Position numbers and translations under genes: made by a program. Shown here in pieces: positions 51,100 to 61,819 of a DNA stretch of 64,000 nt. This DNA is from Sipunculus nudus. Taxonomy: Eukaryota > Annelida > Sipuncula > Golfingiida > Sipunculidae. Below the pieces are notes generated by a model, which was not told the DNA's origin, searched no databases, and saw nothing but the letters and a program-made list of their open reading frames with translations. Numbering within the stretch: position 1 is the first letter of the stretch; each line of letters opens with the position of its first letter. Where the stretch lies: NCBI GenBank assembly GCA_026874595.1, contig CM049308.1, positions 25,132,367 to 25,196,366 of the forward strand, read 5' to 3'.

Positions 51100-51330
51100 A
51101 TGCAAACCTTTGCATTTACTTATTCCCTCCATTTTCCCAGGTTCATTCATGCCTCTGTGACTGCACATTTGTGAATGTTCCTTAATAACATCCCTGGATT
51201 AGGATCATTTGCTGGATCCTCCTGAAAATCTGGTCAATTCCTCAACATAAAATAGATTGTTCATAAAACCTAAAAATCTTTTATAAGTTTTTCAATGTAT
51301 GGATTGGATGAAGTTGTTCACAGAAACCAT
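51100..51330 (-). repeat. Interspersed repeat family R5, partial copy 4
   Basis: TTTGCATTTACTTATTCCCT, then CCCAGGTTCATTCATGCC, TGACTGCACATTTGTGAATG and TTCCTTAATAACAT match 1160-1290. The end block with GGATGAATGCATACC is absent. Confidence 0.75.
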
Positions 51331-52558
51331 TCTTGACTATGATTCAAGTGCAGCACTATAATCTCCACAGCACCCACTTTAAATTGTTTGTTCTTAACTG
51401 TAACAAAGTAACTTGGATTATAGATATTTATTCAATGTTCCTTATCATTTACTTTTATTTTTTTTAAGTAATCTGAGTGCGGACTGGACTGATTGGACTG
51501 GGCAAAGTGTTCTAGCAAGTGTAGACATAGAATTCTAGCCCTGAGTAAGATTGGGGAGGGTCAGCTGGTTTATTTATGTATTTATTTTTGGCGTCAGCTT
51601 GTAAAAACTTTTTATCTAAAGGATAGGAGTTTCTTAGAGCTCAGTAAAGTGCTATAAAATTTTAAGTTACTTGTTTTCTATTGTGTGATAAAAAACACAT
51701 CAAACCACAATTTATTCAATTTTTTTTTTATGTTTATTAAAGCATGTTGAATAAAGATGAAAAATAATTTAGAACTTCCCTTTCAAATAAATATGTACCT
51801 GCCAAAATATTGCCTTGAAACAGTTTGCTTACTCTACTGAACAATTCTTAAAAAGCAGTGGACCCAGTGCGATCACAGGTGTCAACATAAACATAGCCCA
51901 TGGGTTGTGTGCATCTCAGAGCCACAACATGTGTCAATCAGGAGATGCCCTGACTGACTTTGCCCAAAAAAATATATTACATGTTCCCGCTGGCTAAAAC
52001 ACTGTGTGCAGGCCTCCCACTCACTTTTGAGAATTTTTTTTATGATTTTATGACATTTTTTGTAAAATTTTATGCTATTTTTATGCTCTTACAAGCGTCT
52101 TTTATTTGTTAGTTTATGCTGTTCAGACTAGGTCCCTTTATTATTCATAGCATTTGTACATGATTATAACATGGGTAATACAGCAGAAAATTATCAAAGC
52201 AGAAGCCTAATTCTAGAATTTATAACTCAGGACAACTATTGGGACACTCATGTAGGAGTCCCCAACAAATGAGCCAGGAAGAACCCCAACAAGTTAGGTA
52301 GTAATGTTAATCAAGATTCTCCCTAGGACTACAGCATGTTTGTCCTTTTCCTCAAACCTGGCCTTATTTCCTATATTTCCATCACTATTTTAAAACAAAG
52401 ATACAGAAAAATAAAATTCTAACCCTACATTAAAATAAATTTATTTTTACATTCTATCACATAAAATTCTAGCACTAATTTAGAAGGAAATCTCTTAATG
52501 GGTATATTAATCATCTGCAGCCTACATATAAACTATGCTTCTGATGCATGATTGTAAA

Positions 52559-54587
52559 TGTCACAGTGCAGATGGGAATCCAGTTAAGAACTCAGCTAGT
52601 TGAGAAGGGATTTCCATTGCAACTAGTTGAGATGGGAAGATTTCCATTGCAACTAGTTGAGATGGGAATTCCCATCTAAATGGTTGAGATGGATATAGTC
52701 ATTGTTATTCCAATCTCAACTAGTTTACACTGTGGAATATTCCAGACTACATTAATTCACATTGGGATATCTAGACATGAACCAGTTTACTTTGGGATAT
52801 ATCCTGAAATACACTAGTTTTCTTTAGAATTTCTGATTATTATAGCTTAGACATAACTAGGTGAAACATCCTTTTTTGGAATATCCTGAAATACACTAAT
52901 CTATAATAGAATATCTTACCCTTGTTGTTAAGATTTATTTTCAAGTTTCAATTTCTGTTATGCACAACAAGAATATCTCAAGGACTGTAAATTTTGTGCT
53001 GGGGTGACAATACAGGGTTCACCTTCAGATACTGACCAGCTGAGTAAAAGCATAGATATTAAAATTAGTATATACAGATTTGAGTGAATGAAAAAGACTA
53101 GGAATTTATGTGTAGCAATTCCATAAATAAATTGTATTTACAATTTAAACTATGCAGTATGCAGCATTCACAATAAATAATTTAAACACTAAAGGATCTA
53201 TTTAACATTGATAAGAACATCAAATGTAGAAATAAAAGTTTTATAGAGTAAATCTGTCAGCTTTACATGTTTAAATCAATTCATCCCTACGAATGGACTC
53301 TGTAGCTGTAGCAGATGTTGTTTCAATGAATGCCATATTTTAGTAAAACAAAAACAAATTTGTTTTAATATAGTTACAGCTATATAACAGTAGTGAATGT
53401 TGTTTCACCAGGTGTTGTATTAAGGAGGAAAGTCAATTTTTTCATTATATGCTTGGAAGCTTTTATAACTTTACAGATTTCTCCTGTGTAGCCTTCTTAT
53501 AATGTAAACCTGGATTTAAAAACATCAGCTGGAGAATGGAGACCACAGCTCATAAACATTAATGTACAATGAAATCAAGCTGCAATTTTATTTCAAACTA
53601 GACTAGATAATAGTATAAAGGAATAAAACATTTTTATATCACTGCCACAATATCATGGATTTACATATTTAATATTATAATTTATAACAAAATAATATTT
53701 TTTTTCAATAACTTATCAAGAATATATCTACAATTATAGTGTTGGTTTATTTCTGTATAAGATTAATAATGAATGTTACCTTTAATTGTATTCCGAATAA
53801 TTCTGCAAATATTTACATATACCTCATAACAGAACAAGAAGAATGCATTTTTTCCATGTGCCAGTATGTAAAACTGCAGCTTCCAGTAAAACTTTACAAT
53901 TCAAAGGGGCGGGAGTTTGGAACAATATTATTAAAGATATAAATCCTTGTTGTACAAAATCATTTAAACGTTGTCTGAAAGAATACTTTTCTTCCACTTA
54001 AGAATCATATTTATTAAATTTTACTTCATTTTCATAATCAAATGTTTTTTTACAGTTTGTTTTCTCTGAACTTTTAGTTTTCTTATTGCACAGTGCACCA
54101 TATAACCTACTATATTTAGTGTTAATACTGAGAGGACATATACTCTACGAGTCAGTCCTCTTTGTCACAGGATTAACTATATATAAATGAACAATTTCAT
54201 GTATACTGTTAAATCTTGTGGTAGATAAATGAACTATATTTTATTTTTAAAAAATTGTTCAAAAATAAAAAACAATAAAACAGCAGACTGATCTGTATAT
54301 TCCAAAGTGAACTAGTGTATTTCAGGATATCCCAAACTAAACTGGTTCACTTCTGGCAATCCAAATCTTAACCAGTGTACAATGGAACATTCCAATGTCA
54401 ACTACCGGTAGTTGAGACTGGAATAACAGTGACTATTCCCATCTCAACTGTTTAGATGGGAATTCCCATCTCCACTGGATGCTAGCCAGTTTAGATGAGA
54501 ATTCCTATCTCAACTTGTTCACTCTGGAATTCCCATCTCAACTGGTTGAGTTCCAAACTCAACTTGATTCCCATCTACACTGTGACA
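52559..54587. mobile_element. 2-kb foldback element with long inverted arms
   Basis: The left end TGTCACAGTGCAGATGGGAA (52559) pairs with the right end TTCCCATCTACACTGTGACA (to 54587). The arms, about 300-350 bp each, are built of short sub-repeats such as AACTAGTTGAGATGGGAA on the left and TTCCCATCTCAACTGGTT on the right, and phrases with GATATCC-GAAATACACTAG or their complement. About 1.4 kb of interior separates the arms and contains a LINE tail. Foldback DNA transposons have this architecture; the superfamily cannot be named. Confidence 0.8.
53750..54240 (+). pseudogene. Non-LTR retrotransposon (LINE) 3' tail inside the foldback element
   Basis: The frame ending with TAA at 53999-54001 reads NRTRRMHFFHVPVCKTAASS, KTLQFKGAGVWNNIIKDINP and CCTKSFKRCLKEYFSST. 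This fits the C-terminal tail of LINE reverse transcriptase proteins: Y-x-T-R......VP..KT...K...F.G...WN.I...I......SFK..LK.Y. The downstream A/T-rich part up to about 54240 would be its 3'UTR. No reverse transcriptase domain is left. Confidence 0.7.
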
Positions 54588-54894
54588 TATATATCATTCA
54601 CAGCAGTTTAGGTCATCAATATCTCAACAGATTTTAAGGATATTGCATCTGGTATTTTCATGCTTTACATAAAACAACTACTTTTTACTCTAGCCTATGC
54701 ACCAGTCATGTAAAATGCAATGCAAGGTCTTTTAGGCACTATGCAAAATAGCCATAGATTTGAAGTTGAAACAAATGTTACTGGGTAATTACAACAAAAT
54801 TTTATGATTTTATGATTTTGTTTCTTATTTTATGCCAATTTGGGAAATTTTATGAATTTTATGATTTTATGCCAGTGAGGGAGGCCTGTGTGTG

Positions 54895-55130
54895 TTGCAG
54901 CACACTATCGAACCTTCAGACACATGGCCTTGTTATGGTTAACAGACACACGTGGACTGTGTTTACCAATCCACAAAGCCATAACAAGGTTGTAAACAGT
55001 TGTATGTGAGGTACTGTGACTGTGTACTGGGATGGTTTTGCTGGGAAACTTGTGTATAAAGGAACACTGAACTAATAGTGTGAAAGAACAGGCATATTGC
55101 CCCTGATTATGTCCCTTAAAAAAAGATGGA
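54895..55130 (+). repeat. Interspersed repeat family R7, copy 2
   Basis: Matches 12285-12535: CACATGGCCTTGTTATGGTT, AACAGACACACGTGGACTGT, AAACTTGTGTATAAAGG, GAACACTGAACT and CCCCTGATTATGTCCCTTAA. An inner pair, GGCCTTGTTATGG and CCATAACAAGGTT, forms a hairpin. The open frame here on the minus strand is not conserved. Confidence 0.8.
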
Positions 55131-55900
55131 CTTGACAGCCTAGAAGAGTACACCCTTAGTATTTGACTGCCAACAGCTGGACCAGACCAGGACTGGACCG
55201 CTGTTGTGGTGGATTGGACCATTAGGGGGTGGTCAAGTCCATTCCACACATTTAGGCAGGAAGCTGGAGGCACTACAATAGGAGGCTCAGGCAGTCCATT
55301 TGTAAATATGGCACTGGGCAGACTGAAAATTACCCATCATGAGTAGAGGACTGAGAACAAAGTGGCTGAAGCTAATATTCCATATACTACATTTAAGTAT
55401 TGGTCTGTATGCAGGATCCAACACTGCCGGAAATTTCAAAAAGTTTTAATACAGTAAAGTGTCTTTTATTCAAAAAGCTTGGGAAACAGGGTTTTCGTTT
55501 GGAGACATGATCTGTGAACTAATTTCACAGGATGATCAGTCAAATACTAGAAGCAGACTAAAATATACCTTGACAACAACATTTTTTTAAAGTTTTCTTA
55601 TATTTAATCAATGTATGATATAAAATACATTTTTTTATAATGCATAAATAAAGTAGAAAAAAAATTTGCATTACTTATGCCTGCCAATCTAATAACATTT
55701 GCATGGAATTTTTAACAGGCTTTTCGAATTTTCGTTCACTATTCAGATTTTGGATAAACAATCAAAATTTTTGTACTTGTAAATTATTTTTCATTTAAAC
55801 TGTGTTGTGATAAAAGATGCTCTACTTTTATAATCATATTTATATATAAACCACTATACATTTTCTAGGCTGCATAAACATACAATAACCAGAAACTTAC

Positions 55901-56142
55901 ATCAGTGGATGCCAGTACATTATGGGTTTTCTTTGTGCCTGTTTGGAGCTCCTGGTCTCTGCTGCCATACGGAGCAAACGGTGGCTTGGTACACTCCTTC
56001 CCAGGGTCCTCCTGTTTCTTGGCTGGTCTCCCAGTAGGAGCTGACATGGGACGGGCTTTACTGACCTTCCTGCCGTACCCCGGTTTCCTCGGTCGTAGGT
56101 GTTTGAGTGACATCATTTGACATGACGGTGATTTGGCTGCTT
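55901..56142 (-). CDS. Unrecognised basic protein, first visible exon
   Basis: On the minus strand TTTGCTTTTTCAG precedes the exon and GTAAGT follows it. It encodes 80 residues including KSPSCQMMSLKHLRPRKPGY, GRKVSKARPMSAPTGRPAKK and PPFAPYGSRDQELQTGTKKT, ending HNVLASTD, then splices in phase 0 to VYPAALR at 51040. The N-terminal half is basic and Pro/Ser-rich, likely disordered, and leads into the charged helix of the next exon. The exon begins with two bases of a split codon, so an upstream exon beyond 56142 is likely. An internal start at MMSLK (56116) is the alternative. No family is recognised. Two good splice sites and the matching phase are the main support. Confidence 0.72.
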
Positions 56143-56173
56143 CTGAAAAAGCAAACAGTATAGGATTTACAAA

Positions 56174-59100
56174 CAAGGGACCTATGGGTCATGGCGCTCA
56201 GCTGTTATATATGATAAAAAAATATGATTTAGAAAAGAGGCACATGCTGGTTTTGTGTGGTCATAAGTACAAGCTGTATTATGAGTTGTTGTTGTTAAGC
56301 TTATGTATGATTTTGATAGTACCTTTGGAGACAGAGAAGAGAATTGATTTCATTTATTTTATTAACAAATGGAGTACTATTGTCACACAGATTTTGACTT
56401 GGCCATATAACTTATAAGCAGAACATATAATATAAGAGTTTAACTATTTATTAAACAAGGGACCTATGGGTCACTATGCTCAGCTGACGTTAACCTTGAA
56501 GGTAAAAATCTAAAATAATATCAAATGGAGATAAAGTGTAAGAGGAAGAGGTAATAAAGGCCATGGTTGGTTTATATGATTGGTTTGTATTGATGAGCAA
56601 GAAACTGTTGCAAATAATATTTTGTGACCTGACCATGTGTTCCCTAATGTTGAAACTGAAGCATGTGAGCAGTTTGTGAACAAATGATCTGTACAATTAC
56701 CATGATCATTAGTTGGCTTTTCGATTAACTGTTGACATTTCAGTAGTTTACACATTTGTTCAATCAAATCTTTTTTTTGTATAATATAAATTATTAAATA
56801 TGTTTTTTTTTTATGAAATGTATACAGTTGAAATATAACTAATTAACAACATAAAACATGGCAAACAAAGCCTGATCTCAAATTCTGCTGATGCAGGAAA
56901 ATAATGAACAAATGTTTGTAACAAATCCTCATTTTTTTATCACATCAATTTTTTTTTTAATTTAAGTTTATATTTCTATACATTTTCAATATAACATATA
57001 TATCTGAATATAAAAGTTGATTCATAATTCTCAATTGCATCATCATAAATCTCAATCTTGTCAGATAACACCACATCATGCATACAAATGTTTATTTATT
57101 TTTTACCACAAAAATATATCTTTTAAATCTGCAAAACAATAAATGTCTAAAAAAAATACTTTATTTAGATTTCACAATTTTGAATTGTGTCTTTATTTAT
57201 CCATAATGTGCTTCATATTTTATCATAATTTAAGCATACTGATGGGTTCCATTATGATTGGTAAAATCATTTAAAAGAAAAATGATTTCTTTAAAAATGT
57301 TACATTACACAACATTGCATCTTCTGGATTATACCTTGAATTACTTTTTTAAGGAAAGTTTTTGCATATCAGAGTGGAAACAGCATTACAATTAAGGAGA
57401 TACAGTGAAAACAATAACAATACTGCATAACATTTGGTGGGTTGGGTTTGCGGGGGGGGGGGGGGAGGGGGGGGGGGGGAATGGGGTGGTGATATCAGAA
57501 TAACTGTACACCTGTCACAGCAGGGGATCTCCCCCAGTGACTGTAACAAATCAGAAACCCTGGCATAGCTGACTTCCAGTGACCTGGAGTGGGACCCTGC
57601 ATCTGTAATCTGTAATCAAAGCAAATGACTACAATAGAGCCTCAAGAAAAAAATCAATAACTAGCTTAATTTTCAAGCTTTTACTTCCAAATTTTAGATT
57701 TGAACAAATTAAATATTTATGTTTACATGCTGTGAAAATTAAATCAATGGTACTTACAGGAAAAAAACGTGCCATGGTCAAAGTTGGGCAAAATTTAAGG
57801 TACTGATTTTATTTTTATGCTAATTACTTAAAAAATTTACAAAATTCAGATCTAATTTTGGGTAAACAATTGAATCTTAATTAAACATAGTTATATACTT
57901 GGGAAAATAGACTCTAGTTTCAAAATTTTTCATGTTAAGTGAGTAAATATTTTTCCTGATTTTTTACAAAGTCCATTATGTTTGGGCCCATAACTTAAAG
58001 AATTTATACTTAACAGACTTAATTTCTGGCATGTACATAGGAACTATATAGAAGAATATTTATGGTTAATATGAGGAAAAACAGATGAGTGGTTTTGAAA
58101 TTAGGCAGTCCTGAAGTGTGAAAATAGGATTTAAATAAAAAATTGAGGTTTTTCCTTAATTTCTCAAAGGAACGAAGTCGCAAAGACCCAGTTTTCGGCT
58201 TGGTAGGAGATCTTGGGGACATCTAACATTATGCTGAATTTTGGATTCCTAGGTCTTACGGTTTCAAAACGTGCCACATCTACGGACGGACGGACGGACG
58301 GACGGACGGACGGACGGACGGACAGACGGACGGACGACGGACAATGGACCACGACTATAGCTCAGATGACTTATAGTCAGCTGAGCTAAAAAATTACAAA
58401 TATTGTCCCAGATATTATTTTTATTAAAAATAATAAGAGAATCGTATGATTTTTAAAATGAAATATAACTGGTATTTGCACTGGTATTCATATACTTTCA
58501 TTTTTTCCTGAATTCCCATTCTTTATGCAAGAAATTTTATAATGGAGTACATATTCATATTCGTATTTAAATACAATTGCAAAGTATTCCCACCATGTCT
58601 GGTATTTATTCAGTTTTCACCAAACAATGGTGTTGAGAATCCAGAATGTACAAAATTCACACATTTAAATAATGATCATAAGTACCTGGTTTTATGGCTT
58701 TTATTTATAAAAAAAAAAAATAAATGTGATATATTTATTTTGGACTAATTTCACATCAATGTACACACTAGACACAGTAGGAATCTAGATTAATATTATC
58801 AATTGCATCTTTGTCTATCATTAATTTCCTTCATATGATCCCTAATGATTAGTAATGAATAATATGATTTACTTTTTTATTATTAAAATTGAACTGAAAA
58901 ATGCCATAGGTGACTGCATGGTGTTATTTGGAATACGTGACATTCTATCCATCAATACAAGATTCTTATATCATCAGTAACTGCAAGTTATTTCCCTATT
59001 AATATAAACTAACAAATTCCTTTTCTATTTTTCTTTAATTTGTTATTAAAAACCAATAAAATTTGATTAATTTATTGTTATGTTGTTGGTTAAAACTACT

Positions 59101-60683
59101 TGATGAGTTGGGTTGGACACCTGGATCAACTGTGGCTGGCCATAAGCTGCCTTGCTGTCGGGTATCTGCCTCGCCTCAAGCGTGCATAATTTGCTGAAAG
59201 TTCAACAAGGTCAACATACAAGTGACTCAAGAATGGCTGGAGAGAGCCAAGGTCTGACATGGTCTCATAAAAACATTAATAAAAGCTACAATTTTTGGCC
59301 AATTTCTTTCAGCTTTCTAAACTAAAAAGCTGAAATCCTGGTGTGTGCATGATATGAAAATTATATAAACAGAGCTCACATTAAACAAAAGTGAAATGGT
59401 CAAAGTTGGGCAAAATTTAAGGTACTAATCTTATATTTATACTAATAACTTATAAAATTTTAAAAATTCAGAACTAATTTTGGGTATTCATTTGAATCTT
59501 GATTAAATAATCTTATATCCCTGACAAAAAATCTCTAGCTTCAGCAAGCCCCTTGTTAAGGGAGTAAATATATTTCTTGATTTTTTACAAAGTGCATTAT
59601 GTTTGGGCCCATAACTTAAAACAATTACGCAATACTGACATCATTTCTGGCATGTGCACAGAGAATGTATTGAAAAACATGTATATTATATATGATTAAA
59701 GTCAGATCAGTGGTTTTGATATTAGGAAGTATTGAAGTGTAATAACGTGTTTTTAATTGAAAAATGAAGTTTTTCATTAATATCTCAAAGGTATTAAGTC
59801 CTAGTGACCAAATTCTTGGCATGGTAGGGAATTTTAGAGACATCTAATTGTATGCCAAATTTTAGGAACTGAGAGCTTAAGCTGGGGAGCTGAGCTCTTG
59901 CAAACTGCATAACACTAGCCTGATGTAAACAATATGTTACATGGTGCTTGAAAACTTGAATAAAATCTATAGTTTTTGATCAACTGGTTTCAAATTTTTG
60001 GTGTTAACAGACAAAATGCTAACAAAAACATGCTGAGAAAATTAAATCCACAGTACTTACAGGAAAAAAAAACATGCCATGGTCAAAGTTAGGCAAAATT
60101 TAAGGTACCAATTTTTTGTTTTTGCTAATATTTTAAAAAATTTAAAAGATTTTGATCTAATTTTGGGTATACAATTTAATTTTGATTAATTAAAGTTATA
60201 TTACTTGAAAAAAAGTCCATAGCTTTAACAAGTTTTGTGTTAAGTGATCAAATATCTTTCCTGATTTTTTACAAAATGCATTATGTTCTGGCCCATAACT
60301 TTCTTAAATTATATAATACAGACATAATTTCAGGCATGTACATAGGAACTATATAGAGGAATATTTATGGTAAATATGAGGAAAAACAGATGAGTGGTTT
60401 TGATATTAGGCAGCCCTAAAGTGTGAAAATAGGTTTTTAATAAAAATTGAGGTTTTTCCTTAATTTCTCAAAGGAACAAAGTCGCAAAGACCCAGTTTTC
60501 GGCTTGGTAGGAGATCTTGGGGACAGCTAACATTATGCCAAATTTTGGATTCCTAAGTCTTACGGTTTCAAAACGTGCCACATCTACGGACGGACGGTCG
60601 GACGGACTGACGGACGGACGGACGGACAGACGACGGACAATGGACCACGACTATAGCTCAGATGACTTATAGTCAGCTGAGCT
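56174..60683 (-). mobile_element. Family R2 element (outer, minus strand) with nested R2-type element
   Basis: Read on the minus strand it starts AGCTCAGCTGACTATAAG at 60683 with a (TCCG)n tract at 60590-60640. It runs through both internal blocks to about 58388, is interrupted there in a T run, resumes at about 56455, and ends AGCTGAGCGCCATGACCCAT with AGGTCCCTTG at 56174. The body matches the copies at 3624 and 16734. The end lies about 30 bp upstream (in transcript sense) of the acceptor of the minus-strand gene, inside that gene's intron. Confidence 0.85.
56456..58387 (-). mobile_element. R2-type element nested in the outer R2 (minus strand)
   Basis: Starts on the minus strand at 58387 (AGCTCAGCTGACTATAAGTC) with seven or more perfect TCCG units (58284-58321). 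It carries the first internal block (to about 57760) and then a different, shorter 3' half. It ends GTCAGCTGAGCATAGTGACC with CATAGGTCCCTTG at 56456. The 3' half contains a long poly-G tract (plus strand 57451-57480) and has no counterpart in the other copies. Confidence 0.8.
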
Positions 60684-61819
60684 AAAAATTGAGAACAACA
60701 CTAGAATGGCTTTGTTTTTGCATCTGCAAAAACAGATATATCTCCCCCCCCCCCCCCCCAAGTCTTTCCCAATTTGAGGGTAAGAAATATGCACCATTTC
60801 AAAAGTAAGACCATTTTGGATAACATATATTTGCAGTTTTGACGTTGTAAATCAAGCTGAAGGTGACCCAATTTCAAAAACCTCTGAGACCATGGCAGAA
60901 AGAACTGAAAATCTTCTGTACTTCCAAACTAATGGTGGTCACAATAATCCAGGAATTGCCCAAATTTGACCTTGAACATCAAGCTTTGTCACGGTCATCA
61001 GTGATCAAACTCTTCTGAGAACTCAGTAAAAACAAACTTGTGTGGCAAATTTGAGGGGAAAATATGCTATACTTCTTAAGTTATTGCATTAAGAATCCTC
61101 AAAGCTATGCAATATAATTTGGCTTATTCAATCCTAAAGATCCTGGCCAAAGTGACCAGTTTTTTCTCATCTAAGAAGTGGTTTGAAACAAGTCATGTGT
61201 CAAAATTCAGGACAAAATATGCAATACTTCACAAACTATGAGGTTCACAACAATATTATATTTCAGCGTACTCAACCTTGAAAATTAAGGTCATAGTTGA
61301 ACTTTTGGTACGAACAATGTGTTGAATTTCATGATAAAAGTATCACATTCAAAGATAAATCCTACAGACCATGAGAGATGACAGCAGATGACAAAACTGA
61401 AAACATCTCCCCTGAAGAAGGGGACACATGATGGGCAGCAGCAGTGTTTATGTGTTAAAAACAACAAAACTTTGAAGGCTAAACATGCAAGATTGGACTG
61501 TGATTTTTATACAGAATATTCATAGATATCAAAACTATTATGAGTATGAAATGTTTACTGGTTAACAAGATATGTACATTTTAATATGTCTTGGTCACAA
61601 GTTCATGGATGAACCATTATAGTTTGTGTTAAGTGGTATCATCTTCTGTCTCTATTTCTTGTTAGAACACTGCAGAGCTCTGTTCAATATTCCATGTTCT
61701 TTCTGCATTTCAAGCTGATCCCTTTGGTGTGAAATTAAAATATGAATTCAATCCAAAAGACTTGATCATATTGTTTTTGTGAATCAATCTTCCTTTCAAA
61801 ATGTAAAAGCAAAAGGAAA
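60684..61819. repeat. Probable degenerate repeat region, family unknown
   Basis: Phrases such as GGCAAATTTGAGGGGAAAAT with ATGC-ATACTTC and TCAAAATTCAGGACAAAATA with TGCAATACTTC recur about 170-180 bp apart, each after a 'CAAACTTGTGTGG' or 'CAAGTCATGTGTC' type phrase. This suggests two or three diverged tandem units at about 60840-61370. A poly-C run lies at 60746-60759. No coding. Confidence 0.45.

Larger units (their letters stand above)
51041..55900 (-). other. Intron of the minus-strand gene
   Basis: A 4,860-bp intron with donor GTAAGT (minus, at 55900) and acceptor TTTTCCAG (minus, at 51041). It contains a partial R5 copy, a 2-kb foldback element with a LINE tail, and R7 copy 2. The parts at 51331-52558 and 55131-55900 hold nothing recognised. 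Confidence 0.7.

Noticed and set aside
54905-55273. 122-codon minus-strand frame
   Set aside because: Most of it lies in R7, and the other R7 copy has no matching frame.
55865-56176. Full 103-codon minus-strand frame as a single-exon gene
   Set aside because: It runs past clear donor and acceptor sites into intron and transposon flank; only 55901-56142 is kept as an exon.
57349-57549. Minus-strand frame with a proline run (poly-P)
   Set aside because: The run comes from the poly-G tract at 57451-57480 inside a nested element; not coding.
58284-58330. (TCCG)n / (CGGA)n tract as a coding repeat (Val-Arg-Pro-Ser frames)
   Set aside because: The tract is the internal microsatellite of R-family elements and occurs in every copy with varying length.
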